Shown one piece after another: positions 55,783 through 64,000 of a stretch of DNA of 64,000 nt (position 1 is the stretch's first letter; every line of letters starts with the position of its first letter). The notes below the pieces were generated by a model that ran no database searches, was not told the origin of the DNA, and saw only the letters and a program-made list of their open reading frames with translations. The stretch lies in assembly GCA_013397075.1 (NCBI GenBank), contig VWZS01002233.1, forward strand, positions 497,000-560,999. The letters are read 5' to 3'. Made by a program: the position numbers and the translations under genes. The stretch comes from Rhabdornis inornatus. Lineage: Eukaryota > Chordata > Aves > Passeriformes > Rhabdornithidae.

Positions 55783-56504
55783 TGTTGTGGTTTGTTTTAT
55801 TGTTAAAGTTCTGTTGTTCTGCGTTTTGTAATGGTTTATCCCTCAGTTGTTCCCCCTGGTTTTCAGTTGTAATGGTTTGTTCCCTTCCCGCCTTTACCCC
55901 TGTCCGTCAGCCCTGCACCCAGCCCACCCTCTGGAAAGGTCCCTGTCAGTCTCCCCAGTCCCCTCCCAAGACTGTGTCAATCTTCCCTGGCTCCTCCCCT
56001 TCTTCCCGAATGTTCTGTGTCATTTGTCCCGTTCCCTGTACTCGATTGGTTCTGTTGTATTCTCTCCGCCTCGGTTCTACCCGATTGGTGGTTGTTATAC
56101 GCCCCCCCCGGTTGCTGCTATTGGTCCCTGTATTGTACCCTCCCAGTGGGCGGCACCCATATTTAAGTTGCTGCACACCCTTTCTCCCTGTCTTTTGGTG
56201 GTTCCTCTCCCCGATCCCGGACCTGTACCTCGATCTTCTCCAATAAACCCTTCCCTGGATCTACCGAAAGGTCTCCCTCTGGCTCTTTATCCTCCACCGG
56301 ACCGGCTGCCGTCTAGTAGCTGACGCTACACACCCTTACTCTGATTCTCCCGGAGATATCTGGGAAGGGCCACTCGTGGCACAGACCTGCCCGGAGCTAG
56401 CCGGGGTGTCCAGCCTCAGTGGACAGTCGGATGGGCCGTGTCACTCACCGGTTTGTGCTTTGATGGGTGAGGGTTTCAAAGGAACAAGAAGGAATAGATG
56501 TGCC
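55783..56504 (+). mobile_element. Solo LTR-like endogenous retrovirus remnant
   Basis: A GC-rich block with the order of promoter signals of a retroviral LTR: ATTGG (CCAAT) boxes at 56045, 56084 and 56120, GGGCGG at 56148-56153, TATTTAA at 56160-56166 and AATAAA at 56242-56247, about 80 nt after the TATA box. This gives a U3-R-U5 layout on the plus strand. It begins TGTTGTGG. TCTCACA occurs just before it (55776-55782) and again at 56505-56511, a possible target duplication. The right edge lacks the usual CA, so that boundary is uncertain. No internal viral genes flank it. Confidence 0.65.
56160..56166 (+). promoter_or_regulatory. TATA box of the LTR
   Basis: TATTTAA preceded by a GC box and three CCAAT boxes and followed by an AATAAA. 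It could act as a plus-strand promoter in the intergenic space; whether it is active is unknown. Confidence 0.5.
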
Positions 56505-57310
56505 TCTCACAATATTTGGCCATATCATGTCCAGCTCCCCTCCACTTCAAATTGCATTCTTTCCCTTCAAAGCCAAAACAAGTAAGGAGGAAAAAAAGTA
56601 CTCTTATGGAATGGAATTCTTATGGCTTATGGATTTAATTTCTTTGTTTCCGGAAAGTCACAACCTGGACACAGCATTTTAGTAGGAATATATTTGAGAT
56701 GGTCTGATTTGCCTTGATAAATTCTGCTACACACCCACAGCTAAATTTCTTTTTTCTCCCTGTCACCTTCTTAGTTTTCCAGCCTAATCACAACCACTAG
56801 AGCCCATTTTTTTCCCCTCCCATAAACAGCTATTTTGCTATGAGCTCACACGCTTTTCCGGCAGTATCACTTTTGTACTCCAGTCCCGCCAAGGGATACA
56901 ATTCCCACATGTAGGAGTATCTGGGGCTGAGAGGATGCAAAACACAGAGGTGAAGAAGCCAGTCTGAGTGTAATGGGGCTCAAGCACCTTCATGAAGATC
57001 TGGCAATAGCATAAATTCCAAAATTAAAAAATGAGAGACACACAGTGAAAAAATATTTTCCTTGAAACCTGATCTTTTCCTAAGAGCCTTTTAGCACAGT
57101 CAGTGATAGCAGAAGCCATGTGTTCAGCTTAGCAAGGTCCTCAAGCTGAGACTGGCTGTGAGACACCAAGGTTCCATGCCTTCCTGGGGCACAGAGAGAT
57201 ACCACACATCTACTGTTCTGTAGCTTACCACTTCAGTAGTTATCCTTGTGCCCAAGAACAAAATGTGCTGAAAAAAAAAAATTTCTTGAGATTATAGCTG
57301 AAAATTATCT

Positions 57311-57353
57311 AGATACATATATACATATATTTATATATATGTATATAAATATA
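57311..57353. repeat. TA-rich palindromic microsatellite
   Basis: ACATATATACATATATTTAT followed by ATATATGTATATAAATATAT, nearly self-complementary. Simple sequence. Confidence 0.8.
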
Positions 57354-59467
57354 TAGATGGGCATGTTTAAACAAGCCTTGAAGAGTCTTCTCCTGTGAGT
57401 CTAGCAAGAAGTATGCAGAGGTATTTCATGCACATAAAGAAGTCCATGTGTAGGCATCCTTTCAATATAACCATCTATATGAAAAGCAAAATCTCATTCA
57501 GGTACATATTATTAGACTGTAAAGATGACATGACAACAAAACAGAGGATTTCAGATTTATTTTTCAAGCACTCTCATGTATAAGATACAATTATCTTTCC
57601 AATAATATGCAAAGAGAACTGAGAAGTATAATCTCCATACAAAAAAATAAGCAAAAAATTCATTTAAGTTTAAACATAGAAAACAAAATGCAGCATTGCA
57701 CTGGGAATTAGAAATATATTGCAATATAAAATGTTTCAAAAATACTAGCAGTGTTTCTTGATGAAAACACTGCAGTGCTCATTCTTTAGTGCTCCAAAAA
57801 TATTAGATACTTGTAAAAATTCTGATTTTCATCCCATACTGCATTTCCAAGGCAGAAAAGCAAGTACAGTACATGCATATATACAGAGGAATAACTCCAT
57901 GGTTGTGTATTTGTGGGCAAAGGGAGGGAATAAAGAATTCTCAAGTAAAATCCTGGTCCTACCAAGCACTGGACTGGAATGGACCAGAAGATACAAGTAT
58001 AACTTTAAGCCTTAGTTGTAGGCCATTAATGTACCTGGAGAAGGAGGAGGCAGCAGAGAGCAGAACATTCATTGCAGGCTCCATCCTTACCCCAGCTGCA
58101 TCTACCAACCAGACAACAGACCAACAGCCTGTAAGGTAAGTGGGAAGCAAGGCAACTTTGTGGAGACAGAGTATAATGTGATATATGCATGGAACTGTAA
58201 CAGAATCCAAACTTGATATTACATTACAAAAGCATTGGTTCAGTATAAAAAGTCATTCTCTTTCACAGTAACACTTTGCCCTTCATTCTCCCTTCTCCCT
58301 TTGGCTCCTTTCACCTAACTCTCTAGCAATTGCTACTTCATTGCATCTGCACAAAGAAAATTCAAATCCTGAGTAGCAAAACCTGGAGATCAAAACTTTA
58401 ATTGTTGTTATGGCTGCTTTTCCTACCATGCAAAACAACACCTGGAATTCCAGCCTCTCAGAACTGTGATTACAGCACTGGTTCTCAGGAAGGAAAAGGC
58501 TGTGCATTTATCAGCAAAGTGCATTTGTGAGCAAAGCTGAAAGCAGACAGCTTCCTGCATCAGTATTCAGCTTTAGAAAAGATAAGCTCTGAGCAGCTGC
58601 ACAAGTACCAGTGCAAATACAACCTGCCCACAGCATTACACCTCACAGACCTGACTGGTGAAGTCTAAGCCATGCTTAGACTTGCAAGGTGGTGTAGAAA
58701 TCCCTAAGCAAAAGCCAGAGAAGCAGCCCTGAAATGAAAGGAGGTAATTGGTGCTATTTTACAGAGAAGCTGCACTTGGGCTAAAGTTCAGTTCTGGACT
58801 GATGTGGCTAAACTGCAGCTAGAGCAGCACTGACACATCCGACAGCACAGCATTCAGCAGCAAATGGGCTGGTACACTGGCAAACTCCATCAGTCTTAAG
58901 TGGCACTGTACTGAGTAGCAGGCATAGGTTCCCAAATGAACGCTTCAAAACCGTGATAGGAGAAGGACGGAAACTAACTCTAAAAGTGGCAATTTAAACC
59001 TCTCAACCTAGTGCATTTCAAAGCTGCATACACTATACAATGTATTCCCTTTGTAACAGTACTTAACCTGGATGAGGCACGCAGTGTAAGGCGGAAGAGT
59101 AAACACATCATTATGATTGGAGCATCTTCTAAGCACAGTAACTGTGTTGTATTTCAGATTGCCCTTCCTAGCTGCAGAACTAAATGTTAATGTGCTCTCT
59201 CCACAGCACAAGGCAACATGTAACAGCAGGTATTTCAATATATTGCAACGAGCTTCCACTCTGTAACAAGAAAGGGTATGGGGGAAGCTTTCTTTAAATT
59301 TCATCCCTTCTCCAATTCATTTAAATTTACATTCATTATAAAGTGATTAAAAATATTCAGATCTAGGTTTCTCTAGGTTTCAAATATTTAAGAACTGAAC
59401 ATTTTCAAGATTCAACAGGATCTTATTTGCTAGTAGTGCAGAATTTCTAAACTATTTTTTGCATATT

Positions 59468-59473
59468 TTTATT
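59468..59473 (-). terminator. AASS: Possible AASS poly(A) signal
   Basis: TTTATT on the plus strand is AATAAA on the minus strand, about 520 nt past the AASS stop. Another lies at 57556-57561. The sequence between 57000 and 59990 is AT-rich with no other gene, so the AASS 3' UTR could end at either. Confidence 0.3.
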
Positions 59474-59990
59474 GTGAAAACATTCGTGAATACTGCTAAA
59501 GTGAAAGGGACAACCAGACTTAAAATTTAAATATCACGTTCATCTCCATTTTTCTGAAAAACTATTTTTACCACATGAACAATCAAACTTCATCAATGGA
59601 GTTCATTACCCAGATTTTTTCCACCACAGAATAACCCACTAAGAGATTTTTCTTTCAGCTTAAATTTGTCGCAATAATAACCCTTAACACTTAAAAGATA
59701 AACTCTAATAACAAAAAAAAAAAACCTTTCTGAGACATTTTAGAAAATATATAAGGAAAGATCTGACTGATGCTGAAACATGATGAAAGCTAAACAATTT
59801 TAAGAGGAAAATATCACAATCTGTGAGTATCTACAGTTTCTATATCAAGCCTGGTGGCAGGTTTTATGGACAGCAACATTTGCATATGAAATGGCAGGTG
59901 CTGCCTTTAGCTGGTCCAAACTGAGATTCTAAAACGGGAGGTGGGGGAACCAAAAAAAAGCCAAAACCTGATTAAATCCACTGCTTTCAA

Positions 59991-60109
59991 TTACTGTTTG
60001 ATAATGCTGCGAGTACTGTACATAATGCCTTCTGCCCGAACACGTTCAAGTATTGGCCCATAAACATTCTTTGTCAAAGGTATGACCACGCCTTTGGCAG
60101 TTATTTCAC
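59991..60109 (-). CDS. AASS: AASS terminal coding exon with stop
   Basis: Acceptor CTTTATTTCAG. GEITAKGVVIPLTKNVYGPI then LERVRAEGIMYSTRSIIKQ and TAA (59991-59993 on the plus strand as TTA). The length matches the mammalian C-terminus exactly. Confidence 0.95.
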
Positions 60110-63100
60110 CTGAAATAAAGGCATTAAAACAATAGTGTTAGTGCTCTACCAGGTTTATTTGAAAAGGCTTTGGTAGCTGCACAGTGGGGCTTTTGTGGGC
60201 AAGGTGGGGGTTGCTGTGCTGGACACAGACAGATCGAGGTGCAGGGAACTGCTGAGTCATTCAGACCTGTGGCATAATCAGTTACGATTTATCAAGCTAA
60301 AAGTTCTCTACACTAGTGCAACATTTAACATTAAATGATTTTAAAATCTTTGTGGATTAAGCAGTAAATTAAGAGTTGTCACTGATCATCCAAACATGCA
60401 GATTAAAAATTCCTGTAAAGAAGACATGAAGAATCTGACAAATTTTTAAAAATACACATAAATATACTTAAGAAACACTATATATTTACTTTCTACAGGC
60501 AGGAAGATACAGATGATTGAAATACTGTTACTGAAGTTGGAATAGCCACTTACCATCTAGAACCATTTTAGCAGCAATAGCTGTGGGGTATCCTACTGTT
60601 TTAGCCATTGCAGAATATCCTTTGTTATCCCCATAGACAACCAGATCAATAAATTTGTCTTCCAAATGGCCAGAAGGATGCCTGAGACCTATTTCACTTC
60701 TCATAACAATCATATCTCTCTCTCCAGTGCCTAAGAGAAAAGCACACAAACTATTCATTACTTGTATTCCAGTCACATCAAGATGAGGTTCCTGAAGAGC
60801 CAGGCACTACACATACACAGCATGTATATCAGGGAAGCAACTGAAGGCAAGGACTATTAAGGAGGACAGAATACTAAGATCAAACTAAAAGCGTAACACG
60901 GAAAGAAAAGGACAAATTGGGGAAGTAGGGAACATCACAGTACATTAAAAAACCTATCATGAAGGTTTATAATTGAAGGTGAGCAAACTAATCAAATTAA
61001 GGCTTACAAAAGATATTGCCTTGTTCCATTCAAATCCATGAAAAGGAATTTCTCACATACCAAAGGGCAGCTTCATCTCCATGTGCTTTGCAAGAGCCCC
61101 TACAATGGAATCTGCCGTTGGAACCAGTTCATCTCCCAATAAACCTAACCTGGCAGAAAAAATGAGGAAGTCTTACATCACTGCCTATCAGCAGTTCCAT
61201 CTCAGTTTTTTAATTCCCAGTTGTTCAGCATGCTAGTTTAACAGTCTCAGCATGAACCAAAATGGCTAGAATTGCAACCATTTATTTTTTTATTTTTCAA
61301 CTTTCAAAATCATTGGAACATTTTACCATTCCACTGCTTCCAGCTGACTTTTGTCCTTCTCCAGTTTGCTAAATACAGCTTCTTTAAGAACACGGTGCTC
61401 AGCAGGTGACTTAATTCCAACCAGTTTGCACATGAGCTCTTTCTGTTTGAAAACAAAAAAGGTTCATGAAGGCCTGTCCTCATCTGTTCCCACTCCATCT
61501 CATCAAGGTTTTGAGAACCAACTACTCCACTGATATCAGTAAAAATCTAGGACGACTGAGAAGACAGCTTATATGTACTGGGAAAGCGAGAAAGTTTGAG
61601 AATTTTAATCACAGCAGGTGAAAATGGGGCTTATCTTTCCCTAAAAGACTTTGTACCCCACCCCTCAGCTGCTTCCCTCTACATTTTTAGTCTTATCCCT
61701 TCCTCTGGCAGCAAAGAAAGAACATATAAACCAACATAAACAAGGAATGCTAGGAGAATATTAGGATGAAAGAGAAGCCACCTGGAGACTGACAGAGAGA
61801 AAACTTAGAGATGGGGTATCTTTCAGTTGGTCTAGAAATCGAGAATGTCCCTTTCAAAAGGAAGGAAACAGACCAATAGGATGAACAAGGCTCTGGCAAC
61901 CCTGTGAGTATTACCAAAGAGATTTCTCATTACACTTGTGCATATCTGAAGGCCATTTTGTGCCACCTAGATGCTAATTATTGCTTGCTTCATTCACAGC
62001 AAGGTGGATAATATAAAGAACTATGAGCAAGATATGAAATAAGCAAGAACTGCAGAGTCTACAAGCTCATGTTAGTCCATGTCTTCTACTTCCCCAGCAA
62101 AGCAGATAAAGGGAAAGTACCAAGACATAAAAATATCACTAAAAAAATGTTTGCAGTGAGAACAATGAGTTTATAGCTATTTTTATAGATTACATAACAC
62201 TGTATACTTATTCATTGGCTAGAAGAACTGAAAATTCCAGTAATTTTTACAAAGACAATTTGAAAACATCAACTCTAAAATTGAAAGTAGACAAAAATAA
62301 TCTCAAAATAATAACCAAAAAAAGGTAATTCCCATTTGGCCACCCAAAAACTCATGGAGTTTGCTCATCTTCCCAATACTATATGTTAGTCAGAGACAAG
62401 CAAGACTGTGGCCTCTTCACCTTCTGCTTTCTTGGTTCTGAGAACACTCAAGACATTTGTCAGCTCTCTTCACCCCATGCTGAAATATGAAATACCATGT
62501 TTGTCCACAGAGACAATGAAAATGTTGACTGTCAAATGTAAAAGCAGCACATCAGAGTCATGTCTTGGCTTTGAGATGAACATGAGGTAAGGCACCCAAA
62601 ATAAGACAGAAAAGCGGCATAACAGAAGACCAATGAAAATATTTGTACAGAATTTCAATAGGAAAGAAAAAAATAATATACTCCTTTATGCACAATTTCT
62701 TACTTCTTGGTGCCCTAAAAAATACTTTTACTGAAGATAATAAGCCCGTAACGATATGAACACTGAAAATTCAGAGCACTGAGGACTAGACTGTAACTAA
62801 CAAAAAACTTAAGACAATTCATAAAAATATGTCCATGGCTTTGTCTATGGACATATTTTTATGAATTAAAAGGCCTGAAAGCCTCCAATGTCAGACACTC
62901 CAGAATCTATCAGGGAACCTGAAAGCCTCCAATGTCAGACACTCCAGAATCTATCAGGGAACCTGTTCCAGCACCTTATTTCATTCCTGCTGAAGAAAGT
63001 CTTCCTAATTTCCAGGAAAAAAAAATCAAATATCAGGATGCAATACAAGATTCTCATTGCTGAGTACACCCAAGTCTAACAATAAGAAAACCATCAATAA

Positions 63101-63234
63101 AACAGAGGAAAGAAGGCAGAGTAAGCAGAGTAACTCACCCAGGTTAGAGGTGGCGCAGCTGAGCTTAGCAAAGGATAAGGATCTGGGTTAATTAATCCTA
63201 GTTTTACAAAGCCCCCCATAGTTCTGGAGTATCC
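59991..63234 (-). CDS. AASS: AASS (alpha-aminoadipic semialdehyde synthase), last five coding exons; 5' part beyond right edge
   Basis: Bifunctional mitochondrial matrix enzyme: lysine-ketoglutarate reductase followed by saccharopine dehydrogenase, the first two steps of the main lysine degradation pathway. The window holds only the C-terminal 198 residues, all in the saccharopine dehydrogenase part. Five minus-strand exons, all with AG/GT borders and closed phases (597 nt including stop), read through GFVKLGLINPDPYPLL, WLGLLGDELVPTADS, MIVMRSEIGLRHPSGHLEDK and YGPILERVRAEGIMY. The stop codons of AASS and PTPRZ1 face each other across 8.9 kb, the same tail-to-tail arrangement as on human chromosome 7. 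Confidence 0.95.
60554..60730 (-). CDS. AASS: AASS coding exon, second from the end
   Basis: Acceptor TTTTCTCTTAG, donor GATG/GTAAGT. GTGERDMIVMRSEIGLRHPS then FIDLVVYGDNKGYSAMAKTV and AAKMVLDG. It holds the conserved H-P-S-G-H-L-E segment. 177 nt, largest of the five. Confidence 0.95.
61061..61149 (-). CDS. AASS: AASS coding exon, third from the end
   Basis: Acceptor TTTCTGCCAG, donor TTTG/GTATGT. It completes Trp and reads LGLLGDELVPTADSIVGALA then KHMEMKLPF. 89 nt. WLGLLGDE is strongly conserved in AASS. Confidence 0.94.
61327..61442 (-). CDS. AASS: AASS coding exon, fourth from the end
   Basis: Acceptor TTTTCAAACAG, donor GAATG/GTAAAA on the minus strand. KELMCKLVGIKSPAEHRVLK then EAVFSKLEKDKSQLEAVEW. 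116 nt, phase 0 in, 2 out (split Trp). A helical, charged segment of the saccharopine dehydrogenase C-terminal domain. Confidence 0.94.
62816..62867. repeat. Perfect 21-bp inverted repeat with a 10-nt loop
   Basis: AATTCATAAAAATATGTCCA(T) at 62816-62836 is exactly reverse-complemented at 62847-62867, separated by GGCTTTGTCT. It would fold into a 21-bp hairpin in DNA or in RNA from either strand. Low G+C, so stability is modest. Confidence 0.95.
62874..62961. repeat. 44-bp tandem duplication
   Basis: Two copies of a 44-bp unit starting CCTGAAAGCCTCCAATGTCA and ending CAGGGAA, with no difference between them. It directly follows the hairpin and leads into the CR1 fragment, whose GGGAACCTG motif is part of the unit. 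Confidence 0.92.
62950..63025 (+). mobile_element. CR1 LINE fragment
   Basis: CAGGGAACCTGTTCCAGCAC, then GAAGAAAGTCTTCCTAATTTCC, follows the sense-strand CR1 pattern (GGGCAACCTGTTCCAGTG...AAAGAATTTCTTCCTAAT). Diverged and truncated. The 44-bp duplication includes its left end. Confidence 0.65.
63139..63234 (-). CDS. AASS: AASS coding exon, fifth from the end
   Basis: On the minus strand: acceptor TTTTATTTCAG, donor CCTGG/GTGAGT. 96 nt, phase 0 both sides, reading GYSRTMGGFVKLGLINPDPY then PLLSSAAPPLTW. The GFVKLGLIN core is the conserved AASS signature here; the residues after it are more variable between species. Confidence 0.93.
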
Positions 63235-63390
63235 CTGAAATAAAAGAATAACACCATTAAATATATTAATCGCTTGAAAGGGAAGTATTTCTCCTTGGTT
63301 TAAATGCAGTGATAGACATAACCATGGCAGTTAAGTATTATTCTCTTGGGAAGTCAGCCACAATAACCTGATGCCAGTGAGGTTACTGCC

Positions 63391-64000
63391 TGTTGGGGGT
63401 TGATTCTTTCTCTTTTCTTTCTGTGGAATTTTTTCCCATTGTTATGCTAAGTATTTGTGGATACATCCTAGCTAGTAACAGTTTCTCTCAAAGGGGGTGG
63501 GGAGAGGGGAAACACCAGAAAGAGAGGTGGGTACAGCTGCCTGTGCTCTCATTCTCTCGCTTGCTCGTGGAGTCACAGGAAGGTCGCCGGTGCTTCTACC
63601 CACCACCCTTCCCACAATCCCAATGCCGGGAGCCACGTTCCCTGCTGTCGGACATCGCACTGCTGCCTTCCCGCTTCATCCTACTGCCTCTGGGCACTCT
63701 GCCGAGCACCACGACTGACACCGTGAGGAGGGAGTCTCCCCTCCATCCCCCTCTCACACCTGGGCCGCCGCCGCCGCCATCACCCAGCCCCCTTCAGCTG
63801 CACGGGACCTGCCCTGCCCACACAGCACCGGGAACTGAGCGCAGAGAGAGAGGGCCTGTGGCCAGAGGGACTCGAACTGAGCTATACTGTTCTGTTTTGT
63901 TGTTAATTGTTATAACTGTTGTTATTTCTTTTGTTTGCCTTGTTAGATATACTAGGAAAGAATTGTTATTCCTATCGCCATATCTTTTGCTTGAGAGACC
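63391..64000 (+). mobile_element. Left part of an LTR element (ERVL-like), cut by the window edge
   Basis: Begins TGTTGGGGGTTGATTCTTTC. It contains CTGTGGAATTTTTTCCCATT and ATGCTAAGTAT, then a GC-rich centre with CCGCCGCCGCCGCC. Near the right edge, AGGAAAGAATTGTTATTCCT is followed by ATCGCCATATCTTTTGCTTG. These match, from memory, the layout of songbird ERV LTRs (an AAAGAACTGTTATTCCTAT type end). It sits in an AASS intron, antisense to the gene. Whether it is a solo LTR or a full provirus cannot be seen. Confidence 0.6.

Larger units (their letters stand above)
56512..59990. other. Intergenic region, AASS side, including probable AASS 3' UTR
   Basis: AT-rich, with a palindromic TA-rich tract at 57311-57353 and no recognised gene. 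The part nearest 59990 is presumably AASS 3' UTR on the minus strand. Confidence 0.55.
60110..61326 (-). other. AASS: Three AASS introns (60110-60553, 60731-61060, 61150-61326)
   Basis: Short AT-rich introns between the last four AASS exons, with consensus GT/AG ends on the minus strand. Nothing else recognised. Confidence 0.8.
61443..63138 (-). other. AASS: AASS intron (1.7 kb) with hairpin, duplication and CR1 piece
   Basis: Mostly featureless AT-rich DNA from 61443 to about 62800. Then comes a compact cluster of a perfect inverted repeat, a 44-bp tandem duplication and a CR1 fragment, listed separately. Confidence 0.8.

Noticed and set aside
55782..56323. Two overlapping plus-strand frames of about 155 codons
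   Set aside because: They lie inside the LTR-like block, are Pro/Cys/Ser-rich from its GC- and CT-rich sequence, and include the promoter and poly(A) signals; not a gene.
63497..63718. CpG-rich open frame near the right edge as a possible first exon or CpG-island promoter
   Set aside because: It sits within an LTR-type sequence beginning TGTTGGGGG and is antisense to AASS, whose upstream exons must lie further right; LTR origin explains the G+C.

Overview
The window is vertebrate nuclear DNA, almost certainly avian and probably from a passerine. Exons are short and separated by AT-rich introns with canonical GT/AG boundaries. The encoded proteins are very close to known vertebrate orthologues. 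The repeats are CR1-like fragments and LTR pieces of kinds common in songbird genomes. Three single N bases (16181, 16268, 36357) show it is a draft assembly. There are no bacterial operons, CRISPR arrays or tRNA/rRNA genes.

Positions 901-51090 (+) hold the 3' three quarters of PTPRZ1, the receptor protein tyrosine phosphatase zeta (phosphacan). I resolve 24 coding exons, matching exons 7-30 if the vertebrate numbering is applied. In order they encode the C-terminal half of the carbonic-anhydrase-like domain, the fibronectin III domain, the 3.56-kb chondroitin-sulfate exon, the transmembrane segment, the juxtamembrane region with a 21-nt microexon, the active D1 phosphatase domain, the inactive D2 domain and a C-terminal PDZ-binding tail ending in SLV. 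Every splice phase closes: 6332 coding nt give 2 nt completing a split codon plus 2110 codons including the stop. Exon 12 also carries signals for the family's alternative products: an in-frame internal donor (18175/18176) for the short receptor, and an in-frame stop just past its 3' end (20791) with a nearby AATAAA for the secreted form.

Positions 51091 to about 52000 are the PTPRZ1 3' UTR. About 8 kb of intergenic DNA follows, holding a GC-rich solo-LTR-like insertion (about 55783-56504) with CCAAT, GC, TATA and poly(A) signals, and a CR1 scrap. From 59991 to the right edge the minus strand carries the last five coding exons of AASS, the mitochondrial lysine-catabolism enzyme, tail-to-tail with PTPRZ1 as in other amniotes. 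An AASS intron holds a perfect 21-bp inverted repeat beside a 44-bp tandem duplication and a CR1 fragment. A second LTR runs off the right end.

The two genes have unrelated jobs: one is neural cell-surface signalling and extracellular matrix, the other lysine degradation. I found no evidence of a new multi-gene system. The least explained items are a 183-codon minus-strand open frame at the left edge (8-559), the 62816-62961 hairpin/duplication cluster, and an old MIR-like SINE in a PTPRZ1 intron.
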